Shown here in pieces: positions 8,393 to 16,980 of a stretch of DNA of 64,000 bases. A model generated the notes under the pieces. That model ran no database searches, had not been told where the DNA came from, and saw only the letters and a program-made list of their open reading frames with translations. The number at the start of each line of letters is the position of its first letter. The first letter of the stretch is position 1. Both the position numbers and the translations under genes were made by a program. Origin of the DNA: Laceyella putida (GTDB taxonomy: Bacteria; Bacillota; Bacilli; Thermoactinomycetales; Thermoactinomycetaceae); contig NZ_JBHTBW010000085.1 of the NCBI RefSeq assembly GCF_042665195.1, forward strand, positions 10,368-74,367. The letters run 5' to 3'.

Positions 8393-8539
8393 TTACCCGC
8401 ACTCAGACTCGTCTTGCTGCTCTTCTTCCATCAGTTTCTCGGTATAGCAGATGCGGCAATAATACTTTCCATCAATCTCGAAAAATTGAATGTATAAGGA
8501 CTTGGCTCCACAAGTGGCGCAGGTGCATTTGTCTTCCAC
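8393..8539 (-). CDS. Small cysteine-motif protein, 48 residues
   Basis: A GTG start at 8539 follows a GGAGGGATT ribosome site by a few bases and opens a 48-codon frame beginning MEDKCTCATCG. It carries CxxC-type pairs at residues 5-10 (CTCATC) and 28-31 (CRIC), spaced as in a small zinc ribbon, and ends in an acidic, glutamine-rich tail with a last cysteine. Such tiny zinc-binding proteins are common in Bacillales, usually without known function. It lies downstream of lysS, after a terminator, so it is probably transcribed separately. I do not recognise the family. Confidence 0.7.
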   Translation of the reverse strand: MEDKCTCATCGAKSLYIQFFEIDGKYYCRICYTEKLMEEEQQDESECG

Positions 8540-8633
8540 GCAATCCCTCCCCATTCACTAATTCTTTACTGAATTCGCTATCAATCCGCTCGATTCCTTT
8601 TTATGCCTTTAAATCCATTTATTATAAAAAGAA

Positions 8634-8669
8634 AAGAGCCGCTCTTCTTTTCAGAAGAAACGGCCCTCA
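8634..8669 (-). terminator. Terminator after lysS
   Basis: An imperfect hairpin (GCCG with CGGC and TCTTC with GAAGA) is followed on the minus strand by a T-rich tract. It closes the folate-lysS transcript about 80 bases after the lysS stop. Confidence 0.65.
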
Positions 8670-8748
8670 TTTTCACACAAGTTATACACAATTCACACAT
8701 GATCTGTGCACAAGCTGTGGATAACCCTTCAAAAAAGTGCAATCCGAA

Positions 8749-10236
8749 TCATTCTTGATGGCGCATGTGAGGGAAAAGCAACACGTCCCGGATGGATGGG
8801 CTGTCGGTCAAGAGCATCACCAGGCGGTCCATTCCAATCCCAAGTCCACCCGTTGGCGGCATTCCGTATTCCAACGCTTCGATAAAATCTTCATCCATCG
8901 GATGGGCTTCATCGTTGCCTTGGGCTTTCTCTTTCAACTGCGCTTCAAAACGCTCCCGCTGATCAATCGGATCATTCAGCTCGGAGAAGGCATTGGCATG
9001 CTCACGCCCCACGATGAACAATTCAAAGCGATCAGTAAATCGTGGATCTTGTGGATTTTTCTTCGCGAGCGGGGAAATTTCCACAGGATGTCCGGTGACA
9101 AAAGTGGGTTGGATCAACAGATGCTCCACCTTTTGCTCGAAGAACTCATTCAGGATATGGCCAAATGTCATGGATGGAGCCACTTCCACCCCATGCTCTC
9201 TTGCCAATTGGTGTGCCTCTTCATCGGTCATCTGACGACCGAAATCGACGCCACAGTGCTCCTTGACAAGATCCACCATCGATTTGCGAGCCCATCCCGG
9301 CGTCAGATCAACTGGCTGGCCTTGATACTCGATTTTGGTCGTGCCCAGCACTTCTTGGGCCACATGCGCGATCAGGTTTTCGGTCAGGTTCATGATATCT
9401 CGGTAATCGCCATAGGCTTCATACAGTTCCAACATGGTGAACTCCGGATTATGACGGGTGGATACTCCTTCATTCCGGTAAACGCGGCCAATCTCATACA
9501 CTTTCTCAATGCCGCCCACCAAGAGCCGCTTCAGGTGCAATTCCAACGCAATCCGCATGTACAAGGTCATATCCAGCGCGTTGTGGTGCGTGATGAATGG
9601 GCGCGCCGCCGCCCCGCCCGCAATCGCATGCATGGTTGGGGTCTCCACTTCCAGATAACCTTGAGCATCCAAGTAGCGGCGGGTGGCGGCGATGATTTTG
9701 CTGCGCAGAATGAACGTGTCCTTCACTTCCGGGTTCATCATCAAGTCAAGGTAACGTTTGCGATAGCGCAACTCCACATCTTTCAAGCCATGGTACTTTT
9801 CAGGCAGGGGACGGAGCGATTTGCCCAAAAAAGTCACTTTATCCGCTTTGACGCTCAGCTCTCCGCGGTTGGTTTTGAACATGACTCCTTCCACCCCGAT
9901 GAAGTCGCCAATATCCGCCATGTTGAAGAGATCGAATTGCTGTTCGCCCACACGGTCCACCCGCACATAGACTTGGATGCGGCCCGTCATGTCCTGCAAA
10001 TGGGCAAACGTGGCTTTCCCTTGCTCACGCTTGCTCATCAGCCGCCCGGCCACAATCACATTGGCCTGCTTTTCCTCCAATTCTTCTTTGGAGAAGGCAT
10101 CGTACTCACGCACCAATTCTTCGGTATAATGCGTACGCTCGAATTTGGAACCGAATGGATCGATGCCTTGTTCGCGCAATGTCTCCAATTTGTCGCGACG
10201 AACCTGAAACAGATCGCTGTGTTCTTCATGTGTCAT
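8749..10236 (-). CDS. lysS: Lysyl-tRNA synthetase, class II
   Basis: A 495-residue class II enzyme that joins lysine to its tRNA. It has an N-terminal OB-fold anticodon-binding domain (about 50-150, with KATFAHLQDMTGRIQVYV) and the class II core: motif 2 near YRNEGVSTRHNPEFTMLE, and motif 3 GLGIGMDRLVMLLT close to the end. The start at 10236 (MTHEEHSDLF) is preferred over an ATG six codons upstream, because AAGGAGTG lies at the right distance only from the later ATG. It is the last gene of the folate cluster, as in Bacillus, 50 bases after dusB. Confidence 0.97.
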   Translation of the reverse strand: MTHEEHSDLFQVRRDKLETLREQGIDPFGSKFERTHYTEELVREYDAFSKEELEEKQANVIVAGRLMSKREQGKATFAHLQDMTGRIQVYVRVDRVGEQQFDLFNMADIGDFIGVEGVMFKTNRGELSVKADKVTFLGKSLRPLPEKYHGLKDVELRYRKRYLDLMMNPEVKDTFILRSKIIAATRRYLDAQGYLEVETPTMHAIAGGAAARPFITHHNALDMTLYMRIALELHLKRLLVGGIEKVYEIGRVYRNEGVSTRHNPEFTMLELYEAYGDYRDIMNLTENLIAHVAQEVLGTTKIEYQGQPVDLTPGWARKSMVDLVKEHCGVDFGRQMTDEEAHQLAREHGVEVAPSMTFGHILNEFFEQKVEHLLIQPTFVTGHPVEISPLAKKNPQDPRFTDRFELFIVGREHANAFSELNDPIDQRERFEAQLKEKAQGNDEAHPMDEDFIEALEYGMPPTGGLGIGMDRLVMLLTDSPSIRDVLLFPHMRHQE

Positions 10237-10287
10237 CCCCATGCACTCCTTCATTCACTAGATAGATATGGCCTCATTTCGTAAGGC

Positions 10288-11304
10288 TTATGCTGTCTCT
10301 TTTTGCGGATCCTCTTGTTCCGCTGCCTGTTCTTGCTTCAATCCCTGGGCAAACGTCAGCAACACTTCCGCCATTCCATCGCGCGTTTCCTGTTGCGTCA
10401 CCACATCTTTGATCTTCGCCGCCCCCGGTAAGCCCTTCAAGTACCAGGTAGCGTGTTTGCGCATCTCCCGCACCGCGACCCGCTCGCCGCGCAAGCTGAT
10501 CAAGCGATCCATATGCAAAATGGCGATTCGCATTTTTTCCATCGGCTCCGGTTCCGGCAGAAGCTCACCATGTTCAAGATAATGAACCGTGCGGTACAGC
10601 ATCCACGGATTCCCCAAAGCGGCGCGTCCGATCATCACCCCGTCGCATCCGGTCTGTTCCAACATGCGTTTTGCGTCTTCCGGCGTAAAAACGTCCCCAT
10701 TGCCGATCACGGGAATGGAAACCGCCTCTTTGGCTTTGCGGATATATTCCCAATCCGCATGGCCACGGTACATCTGCTGACGGGTGCGCCCGTGTACGGC
10801 AACAGCCTTCCCGCCGGCGCTTTCTACCGCTTTGGCATTATCCACCACATAAATATGATCTTCATCCCAGCCGATCCGCATCTTGACGGTAACCGGTTTC
10901 TTTACCGTCTTGACTACGGCCGAGACCATTTCCTCAATTTTCTTCGGCTCCAACAGCCAGCGGGCCCCCGCATCGCAACGCACCACTTTTGGCACCGGGC
11001 AACCCATGTTGATATCGATAATGTCGGCATTGGTCTGCTCATCCACCACTTTGGCCGCTTCCACCAGCGTCTCTTTGTCTCCACCAAAAATTTGCAGGCT
11101 GAGCGGTTTTTCCCGTTCATCCACAAACAGCATCTCTTGTGTCCGTTTGTTTCCATGCAAAATCGCTTTGTCGCTTACCATCTCCGCACAGACCAAACCC
11201 ACGCCAAACTCTTTGGCGATCAAACGAAAGGCAGGATTGCACACACCCGCCATCGGTGCCAACACGACCCGGTTTTTCAATGCAATGTCTCCAATTTTCA
11301 ACAC
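10288..11304 (-). CDS. dusB: tRNA-dihydrouridine synthase DusB
   Basis: A 338-residue flavin enzyme that reduces uridines in the tRNA D-loop. The TIM barrel begins MLKIGDIALKNRVVLAPMAGV; the active-site cysteine lies in DINMGCPVPKVVRCDAGA; GGKAVAVHGRTR and IPVIGNGDV are the FMN-binding parts, and DGVMIGRAALGNPW closes the barrel. The GTG at 11304 is chosen because AGGAGGGG sits six bases upstream and because the protein then lines up with the known start of Bacillus DusB. Reading 17 codons further upstream is possible but has no ribosome site. Confidence 0.95.
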   Translation of the reverse strand: MLKIGDIALKNRVVLAPMAGVCNPAFRLIAKEFGVGLVCAEMVSDKAILHGNKRTQEMLFVDEREKPLSLQIFGGDKETLVEAAKVVDEQTNADIIDINMGCPVPKVVRCDAGARWLLEPKKIEEMVSAVVKTVKKPVTVKMRIGWDEDHIYVVDNAKAVESAGGKAVAVHGRTRQQMYRGHADWEYIRKAKEAVSIPVIGNGDVFTPEDAKRMLEQTGCDGVMIGRAALGNPWMLYRTVHYLEHGELLPEPEPMEKMRIAILHMDRLISLRGERVAVREMRKHATWYLKGLPGAAKIKDVVTQQETRDGMAEVLLTFAQGLKQEQAAEQEDPQKETA

Positions 11305-11344
11305 CTGAGGCCCCTCCTTCCTCTTTTCTAAGCCCACCTTTCTT

Positions 11345-11875
11345 TTAAACCCCATTCCGTTCCATCATGGGGAAAACCACTTCATCCAACTTGTTTATCT
11401 CCTGATCTGCGGGCAACTGGGCGATCCACTGCTCAAGTGAAGTGTTCGTCCCCGGGATGATGATGTTTCCCACAAGTTCTTCTAACGGTATCAACACAAA
11501 GGCGCGTTCATGCATGCGCGGATGCGGAATTTCCAACTCCTCACGCCGAATAACTCGATCATCGTACAATAAGAGATCTATGTCAATCGTCCGCGGGCCC
11601 CAGCGCACCAGACGAACTCGGTGCAATCTCTTCTCGATGGCCAGGGCGACGCGCAAAAGTTCCGTTGGGATCAGGGTCGTATGAATCTCTACCACCAAAT
11701 TGTAAAAGTGTGGTTGCTCCAGCAGGCCAACAGGAGCCGTTTCATACACAGAAGAGATTCGCTGAACCGAGATGCCCTGGGTGCGGTCAAGGAGCGAGAT
11801 CGCTTGACTCAATTGGGCCAACCGGTCTCCCATATTGGCTCCCAGACCCAGATAGGCGGTCACTCGGCGGCTCAT
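11345..11875 (-). CDS. folK: 2-amino-4-hydroxy-6-hydroxymethyldihydropteridine pyrophosphokinase
   Basis: A 176-residue HPPK that transfers pyrophosphate from ATP to the pterin in folate synthesis. Signatures: AYLGLGANMGDRLAQL at the N-terminus, LLEQPHFYNLVVEI, and RWGPRTIDIDLLLYDD with IPHPRMHERAFVLIPL. Its ATG overlaps the folB stop (ATGA, four bases), showing coupled translation. The C-terminal 15 residues run past the usual fold. Neighbours folB and folP catalyse the steps before and after it. Confidence 0.96.
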   Translation of the reverse strand: MSRRVTAYLGLGANMGDRLAQLSQAISLLDRTQGISVQRISSVYETAPVGLLEQPHFYNLVVEIHTTLIPTELLRVALAIEKRLHRVRLVRWGPRTIDIDLLLYDDRVIRREELEIPHPRMHERAFVLIPLEELVGNIIIPGTNTSLEQWIAQLPADQEINKLDEVVFPMMERNGV

Positions 11876-12231
11876 GGTCTCTTGCGCACAATCTCAACCC
11901 CCACCGAATCATAATGGCCTGGGATCGGTGGGTCAGGTTTGGTTACGCGCAACCGCACTTCTTCGACCGGAAAATGGTCAAGGATACGCCCTGCGATCCG
12001 TTCCGCCAGCGTTTCCAATAACTTTACCTTTGTTTGTGTCATCTCCCGCTCAATCAATTCATAGACTTGCCCATAATTGACTGTCTGTTCCAGATCGTCG
12101 GTGGCCGCAGCAGGCTGAAGATTCATCTTCATTTCCACATCCACGTAAAATCGCTGCCCCAATCGATTCTCTTCTGGATAAGCACCATGGTAGGCGTAGA
12201 AGCGCATTTGATTGAGAAAGATTTTGTCCAT
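11872..12231 (-). CDS. folB: Dihydroneopterin aldolase
   Basis: A 119-residue enzyme that splits dihydroneopterin to hydroxymethyl-dihydropterin in folate synthesis. It starts MDKIFLNQMRFYAYHGAYPEE, the usual N-terminus with the Tyr-His-Gly active-site motif, and carries LLETLAERIAGRIL and VRLRVTKPDPPIPG. The ATG at 12231 overlaps the folP stop by one base (TAATG) and has a GGGAGGCGGG site, so the 33 further codons in frame upstream are not part of the gene. Length matches the family (about 120). Confidence 0.95.
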   Translation of the reverse strand: MDKIFLNQMRFYAYHGAYPEENRLGQRFYVDVEMKMNLQPAAATDDLEQTVNYGQVYELIEREMTQTKVKLLETLAERIAGRILDHFPVEEVRLRVTKPDPPIPGHYDSVGVEIVRKRP

Positions 12232-13073
12232 TATCCCGCCTCCCCCGCTCTCTCGCCATAAACCAGCGCATCCATCATCCGGGAAACCCGGGCCATTTCT
12301 TTCACATCGTGCACCCGCATGAGTTGGCAACCTTTCGTGATGCCATAGGCAACGGTGGCGGCCGTTCCTTCCATACGCTCGTGAGGAGGCAACCCCAAGG
12401 TTTTCCCAATGAACGACTTGCGCGAGGTTCCCAATAACACAGGATATCCCAAGGCCACAATTTGGTCCAGGTGGCGCATCACTTCGAAGTTGTCTTCGAC
12501 CGTCTTGGCAAATCCAATTCCCGGATCCAAAATGATTTTTTCTTCCCGCACTCCCGCTCGTCTGACCAAGTCAACCGAAGCAAGCAAGTCTTCGCACACA
12601 TCCTCGATGAGGGAATCATACCGGGCTTCCTCACGGTTGTGCATCAATATGATGGGGACATCCAGTTCGGCTGCCACCCGAGCCATCAGAGGATCACGCT
12701 TCGCTCCCCAAATATCATTGATGATATGGGCTCCCGCCAAAATGGCTTGCTTGGCCACTTCCGCTTTGTAGGTATCTACCGAAATGGGGCAATCCAATTC
12801 CCGGGCCAGCGCTTTGACGATGGGAATGACCCGCTCCAACTCTTCTTCGAGGGATACGGGAGTCGACCCCGGACGTGTCGACTCCCCCCCGACATCAATG
12901 ATGTCCGCCCCATCACTCACCAGTTGCTTCGCATGTTTCAAAGCAAGCTCTACGGAGTCATATTTCCCTCCATCAGAAAAAGAATCGGGTGTGACATTGA
13001 CAATCCCCATCACCAGAGTTCGCTTGTCATAAGATAACGAATAAGGTCCCGCTTGTATGATGTTTGATTTCAT
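12231..13073 (-). CDS. folP: Dihydropteroate synthase
   Basis: A 280-residue TIM-barrel enzyme that condenses the pterin pyrophosphate with p-aminobenzoate; it is the sulfonamide target. Signatures: LVMGIVNVTPDSFSDGG (about 20-36), GADIIDVGGESTRPG, and ILDPGIGFAKT with the later GTSRKSFIG. It lies five bases after pabC and overlaps folB by one base. This gives the order pabA-pabC-folP-folB-folK, with only pabB missing from the usual set. Confidence 0.97.
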   Translation of the reverse strand: MKSNIIQAGPYSLSYDKRTLVMGIVNVTPDSFSDGGKYDSVELALKHAKQLVSDGADIIDVGGESTRPGSTPVSLEEELERVIPIVKALARELDCPISVDTYKAEVAKQAILAGAHIINDIWGAKRDPLMARVAAELDVPIILMHNREEARYDSLIEDVCEDLLASVDLVRRAGVREEKIILDPGIGFAKTVEDNFEVMRHLDQIVALGYPVLLGTSRKSFIGKTLGLPPHERMEGTAATVAYGITKGCQLMRVHDVKEMARVSRMMDALVYGERAGEAG

Positions 13074-13077
13074 CTGC

Positions 13078-13953
13078 CTACATCCTCCTGCCTAACTCTC
13101 TTGCGCTGGTGCAAGTGGTCGTCCATGAGCGATATGCCTCATATAATGAGGTGGTAATCGGATGTTCCTTAAAGAGTCGACCCTGCCAACGGCGAATCGG
13201 CACGATCTCCTGGATCGAGTTGGTGATAAAGATTTCTTCTGCTTCATCCAGTGCGGAAGGGCGATACTTCCCTTCCCGCACCTCCATCCCAAGGGACTGC
13301 GCCAGCGAGATCACCCACTTGCGCGTCACCCCGGCCAAAATCCCCAATTCCAATGACGGTGTATGCAAAATGCCGTCACGCACAAAAAAAAGATTGCTGA
13401 CAATCCCTTCGGCCAGATACCCATCGGGTGTTAACATCAAACCCTCCGCCTGCGGAAACTGGTCCACTTGTTGCCGCGCCAACACACTGTTTAGGTAATT
13501 GTTGCTTTTGATATCGGACGCTCCCCCGGGTGCTTGCCGCGGGATGGATACCAGGTCAAGCGCCTTTCCTTTCGCAAACCATTCCCCGTCACGAAAGGGA
13601 AGAGGGCGGATGAACATCAGGACATGGGGTTGTTCGTACTCGCTTGCGTTAAGCCCCAAGCCTTCTTCACCGCCCGTCACCATGATGCGCAAAGAAGCAT
13701 CCAGTAAACCCGCCAAATGGAGCAATTCCCCGATTTGCGTCAACCATTCCTCCCGCTGATATGGGGAGCGAATGCGTTGCCGGGATAAACCCAGCGCCAA
13801 CCGCTCAAGATGATCATCTATGAGAAAAGGAAACCCTTGGTATATCCTTAATGTCTCAAAAGCGCCCACTCCATATAAAAAACCATGATCCAATACGGAC
13901 AGCCTCGCCTCCGCCTCTTCTATCGGCTGTCCATCCAGCATCATCCAAGCCAC
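13078..13953 (-). CDS. pabC: Aminodeoxychorismate lyase (PLP enzyme)
   Basis: A 291-residue fold-type IV PLP enzyme that converts aminodeoxychorismate to p-aminobenzoate. Evidence: RLSVLDHGFLYGVGAFET near the N-terminus, the PLP-lysine region SDIKSNNYLNSVLARQ, EGIVSNLFFV, and EIFITNSIQEIVPI. The start is a GTG at 13953, eight bases after GGGGGAG. D-amino acid and branched-chain transaminases share this fold, but the folate context fits PabC. It follows pabA by 29 bases. Confidence 0.92.
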   Translation of the reverse strand: MAWMMLDGQPIEEAEARLSVLDHGFLYGVGAFETLRIYQGFPFLIDDHLERLALGLSRQRIRSPYQREEWLTQIGELLHLAGLLDASLRIMVTGGEEGLGLNASEYEQPHVLMFIRPLPFRDGEWFAKGKALDLVSIPRQAPGGASDIKSNNYLNSVLARQQVDQFPQAEGLMLTPDGYLAEGIVSNLFFVRDGILHTPSLELGILAGVTRKWVISLAQSLGMEVREGKYRPSALDEAEEIFITNSIQEIVPIRRWQGRLFKEHPITTSLYEAYRSWTTTCTSARELGRRM

Positions 13954-13982
13954 CGCGAATGCTCCCCCTAATGCAAGGAATC

Positions 13983-14555
13983 CTATTTTCCGTATACGTG
14001 AATAAAATTAGCCAGCAGATCTTTGCCGTGTTCACTCAAAATCGATTCAGGATGGAACTGCACTCCTTCAATCGGCAGCGAACGATGGCGCAAAGCCATG
14101 ATTTCCCCTTCGCTTGTTTCCGCGCTGATGACCAAATCAGCCGGCAACGTACGCCGATCCACCAATAAAGAGTGGTAACGCGTTACCGTGAATGGCGAGG
14201 GAAGCCCCGCGAAAATCGTCTGCCCGTCATGTTCAATCGGTGACGTTTTGCCATGCATCAACCGGTCTGCGCGAATCACATCCCCACCAAACGCTTGGGC
14301 AATCGTCTGATGTCCCAGGCAGACGCCCAAGATCGGAATCTGTCCGGCGCATCGTTTCACTACTTCCAAACAAATTCCCGCATCATCCGGAGTGCCCGGC
14401 CCCGGCGACAGAACGATCACTTCTGGATTCTGTTCCTTTATCTCATCAACGTCCATTTCATCATTGCGAACAACTTTTAGTTCCTTGCCCAGTTCTCCTA
14501 AATACTGAACCAAGTTGTAGGTGAAGGAATCGTAGTTATCAATCATTAAAATCAT
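13983..14555 (-). CDS. pabA: Aminodeoxychorismate/anthranilate synthase glutaminase component
   Basis: A 190-residue class I glutamine amidotransferase that supplies ammonia for aminodeoxychorismate (and in Bacillus also anthranilate) synthesis. The catalytic triad is visible: nucleophile Cys in PILGVCLGHQTIAQAF, and His-Pro-Glu in GVQFHPESIL. A dedicated pabB partner is absent upstream, so it must work with a PabB/TrpE encoded elsewhere. A TAAAAT with an upstream TG (14600-14608) may be an extended -10 promoter. The AGAGGAG site lies eight bases from the ATG. Confidence 0.95.
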   Translation of the reverse strand: MILMIDNYDSFTYNLVQYLGELGKELKVVRNDEMDVDEIKEQNPEVIVLSPGPGTPDDAGICLEVVKRCAGQIPILGVCLGHQTIAQAFGGDVIRADRLMHGKTSPIEHDGQTIFAGLPSPFTVTRYHSLLVDRRTLPADLVISAETSEGEIMALRHRSLPIEGVQFHPESILSEHGKDLLANFIHVYGK

Positions 14556-14693
14556 CTGCTATTCTCCTCTCATCTCTTCTAAGCTCCTCTAATCACCTTA
14601 TTTTAACACATGCCTATTCATTCTTCATCTTAAATTCAAGGATACTCCACTATGGCAGAACGTCCTTCTTAGCAAGCGTATTGTGCGACCTTG

Positions 14694-14821
14694 GGGCGTG
14701 TCTGGCGAATCAAGTTGACCATTGGGAGAAGGCGGAAAAACCTTTTCCCGATGAGCGCCGATGGACAAGTGAAGCGAATGGGAAAACGGTTATGGGTCGC
14801 CGACATATTTCAGACACGCCC
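14694..14821. mobile_element. MITE-like element with 11-bp terminal inverted repeats
   Basis: GGGCGTGTCTG at 14694-14704 is exactly repeated in inverse at 14811-14821, bounding 128 bases that encode nothing. This is the form of a miniature inverted-repeat transposable element; the ends resemble those of IS5-type elements, which is inference. I see no convincing target-site duplication (flanks TTG and TAG). It sits between pabA and cysK, exactly where pabB usually lies. Confidence 0.55.
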
Positions 14822-14838
14822 TAGAAGGACATACAAAA

Positions 14839-14864
14839 GGCTATCCCATGTTCACAGGATAGCC
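14839..14864 (-). terminator. Terminator after cysK
   Basis: GGCTATCC and GGATAGCC form a perfect 8-bp stem with a ten-base loop, followed by TTTTG on the minus strand, 15 bases after the cysK stop. It separates cysK from the folate operon. Confidence 0.75.
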
Positions 14865-14878
14865 AAAGTTTTTTCGAA

Positions 14879-15802
14879 TCAATCAAATTGGTACAATGGT
14901 GTGGTCAAATATCTTTCTCCGTTACTTGGTGACACCGCAATGACTTTCTTGCCGAGGCCGAGGCGACGGGCCACTCTGATTGCCGCAGCCGTTGCCGCGC
15001 CGGAAGAGATGCCGACCAGGATTCCTTCTTCCCGCGCCAAGCGGCGAGCCCACTCAAAAGCTTCCTCATTCTCGATTTGGATCACTTCGTCGTAAATGTT
15101 GGTGTCCAGAATCTGAGGCACAAACCCAGCACCAATTCCTTGGATCTTATGTGGACCGGGACTTCCGCCGGACAAGACCGGAGAGGCCGTTGGTTCTACG
15201 GCAATCACCTGCACATGCGGGAATTTCTCCTTCAAGACGCGACCAACGCCGGTGATGGTGCCGCCAGTGCCCACGCCAGCCACAAATGCGTCGATTTCGC
15301 CGCCAGCCTGTTCCACCACTTCCAATGCGGTGGTCTCCAAATGGATTTTGACGTTGTCTGGATTATTAAACTGCTGCGGCATAAAGTAATCGGGGTTTTC
15401 AGCCAGGATTTCTTCCGCCTTTTTGATCGCCCCGCGCATGCCTTCCGCACCGGGGGTTAATACGAGTTCCGCACCGTAAGCTTTCAGCAGGTTGCGACGT
15501 TCCAGACTCATTGTATCGGGCATCACCAATACCGCACGGTATCCTTTCGCCGCGGCGACCATCGCCAAACCGATTCCGGTGTTGCCGCTGGTGGGCTCCA
15601 CAATGGTCGAACCCGGTTTCAATTCACCGCGTTTTTCAGCCTCTTCAATCATGCTGAGGGCGATCCGGTCTTTTACACTGCCACCTGGATTAAAAAACTC
15701 CAGTTTCAAAAAAATGTCTGCATCTGACTTGCCAACGATTCGGTTCAACTTCACCAAGGGAGTTTGGCCTATTAGCTCTAATACATTATTCGCAACGCGC
15801 AT
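14879..15802 (-). CDS. cysK: Cysteine synthase A (O-acetylserine sulfhydrylase)
   Basis: A 307-residue PLP enzyme that makes cysteine from O-acetylserine and sulfide. The PLP lysine is in FNPGGSVKDRIAL, and the TSGNTGIGLAMVAA and GVGTGGTITGVGR loops bind substrate and phosphate. The product is the final enzyme of cysteine synthesis in the cytoplasm. AGGAGGG precedes the ATG. It has its own sigma-A promoter overlapping the end of hslO and its own terminator. Confidence 0.97.
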   Translation of the reverse strand: MRVANNVLELIGQTPLVKLNRIVGKSDADIFLKLEFFNPGGSVKDRIALSMIEEAEKRGELKPGSTIVEPTSGNTGIGLAMVAAAKGYRAVLVMPDTMSLERRNLLKAYGAELVLTPGAEGMRGAIKKAEEILAENPDYFMPQQFNNPDNVKIHLETTALEVVEQAGGEIDAFVAGVGTGGTITGVGRVLKEKFPHVQVIAVEPTASPVLSGGSPGPHKIQGIGAGFVPQILDTNIYDEVIQIENEEAFEWARRLAREEGILVGISSGAATAAAIRVARRLGLGKKVIAVSPSNGERYLTTPLYQFD

Positions 15803-15851
15803 AGGGGTAAGCCCTCCTATTCCGATTAGACTGATAGGAATTATTACATCT

Positions 15852-15881
15852 ATCTTACCACTTTATAAAATAATTTGTCAA
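15852..15881 (-). promoter_or_regulatory. cysK promoter with a nearby dyad
   Basis: TTGACA (15876-15881) and TAAGAT (15852-15857), 18 bases apart, form a strong sigma-A promoter on the minus strand. Just downstream, ATTCC and GGAAT form a dyad over the transcription start and leader (about 15821-15843). The half-sites resemble CymR-type cysteine repressor sites, but the spacing is about three bases too long. Confidence 0.7.
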
Positions 15882-16756
15882 TCAATTTCTTCTTTTATCA
15901 TACTTTGTAAGTCTTCGCTACTAAACACATATTTCTCATTGCAATAGTGACAAATGACCTCTGCTTGCCCCAATTCAGCCAAAATGCTTTCCAACTCTTC
16001 TTTTCCCAGTGATTTGAGCATGCCCCCGCTCTTCTCACGGGAACAATTGCACTGAAAGGATACGGATTTCTTTTGCAGGATTTCCGTCCCCTCGCCCATC
16101 AAGCGGATTAGTAGTTCTTCCGGTGTCATCCCTTGGTTGAACAATTCAGATATAGAAGTTAACTGATTCAGTTCAGCAATGTTCTTTTCTAGGCAGGTAA
16201 TCGTTTCATCGGTTGCGTTTGGCATCACTTGGAGCATATAGCCGCCAGCCGCAAGAATTTCTTCCCCTTTCACCAATACCCCTAAGCCGACGGAAGAAGG
16301 GGTCTGCTCAGATACCGCAAAGTAATAGGTAAAGTCTTCAGCCAGCTCACCGGAAATAATGGGTGAAGCTCCGCGGTAAGGCTCTCTTAACCCAAGGTCT
16401 TTCAGGATATAGATGCTCCCTTGCCCCACCGCTGCCCCCACATTCAGTTTGTAATCATCATTGTGTTCCACCATCGGATTGTCGACCGAACCACGCACAT
16501 GACCTGCGCCGTCCGCATCAACCATGATCCGTCCGATCGGCCCATCCCCGTCCACTTGGATGGTCACTTTATGATGATCCTCCTTCAAAGTTAGTCCCAT
16601 CAGCGCCCCCATGGTCGCTGTTCTCCCAAGCGCCGCACTGACAACGGGATAAGTATGGTGTCGCCGCACCAGCTCCTGCACGAGTTGAGTGGTAATCGCG
16701 GCGAAGCCCCGCACTTGTCCATCGGCAGAGATGGCGCGAATCGTATAATCTGACAT
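15878..16756 (-). CDS. hslO: Redox-regulated chaperone Hsp33
   Basis: A 292-residue holdase that becomes active when its cysteines are oxidised. The N-terminal domain binds unfolded protein; the C-terminal redox switch carries CNC (in FQCNCSREK) and CHYC (in VICHYCNEKY), the CxC/CxxC zinc motif. AGGAGTG lies eight bases before the ATG. Its last bases overlap the -35 box of cysK. In B. subtilis a foldase gene (yacD) lies between hslO and cysK; it is absent here. Confidence 0.96.
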   Translation of the reverse strand: MSDYTIRAISADGQVRGFAAITTQLVQELVRRHHTYPVVSAALGRTATMGALMGLTLKEDHHKVTIQVDGDGPIGRIMVDADGAGHVRGSVDNPMVEHNDDYKLNVGAAVGQGSIYILKDLGLREPYRGASPIISGELAEDFTYYFAVSEQTPSSVGLGVLVKGEEILAAGGYMLQVMPNATDETITCLEKNIAELNQLTSISELFNQGMTPEELLIRLMGEGTEILQKKSVSFQCNCSREKSGGMLKSLGKEELESILAELGQAEVICHYCNEKYVFSSEDLQSMIKEEID

Positions 16757-16925
16757 TATTCATTCACTCCTGTATCCGGGTAATTTCAAAAGCCGTTGAT
16801 AAACGGAAAATCCTAGTCTATGGTGGCGCCTCATGACTTGTAACGAATGCTAATGCGTCGCCATCGCATGATCAAAATAAATGGTTTGGCATCGATTCCA
16901 ACCCAATTGCCCATTCGTTTGGAAA

Positions 16926-16966
16926 GGGGCACATCCCCCCCGCTGAAAAAGGAGGGGATATGCCCC
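16926..16966 (-). terminator. Terminator between coaX and hslO
   Basis: A long stem, GGGGCATATCCCC against GGGGATGTGCCCC on the minus strand, is followed by TTTCC. It begins about 15 bases after the coaX stop. The rest of the 16757-16980 gap has no gene. Confidence 0.65.
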
Positions 16967-16980
16967 ACACTGTTCAACGA

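Noticed and set aside
8737..10284. Long plus-strand open frame opposite lysS
   Set aside because: It is the exact antisense of a full lysyl-tRNA synthetase, has no domain and no ribosome site.
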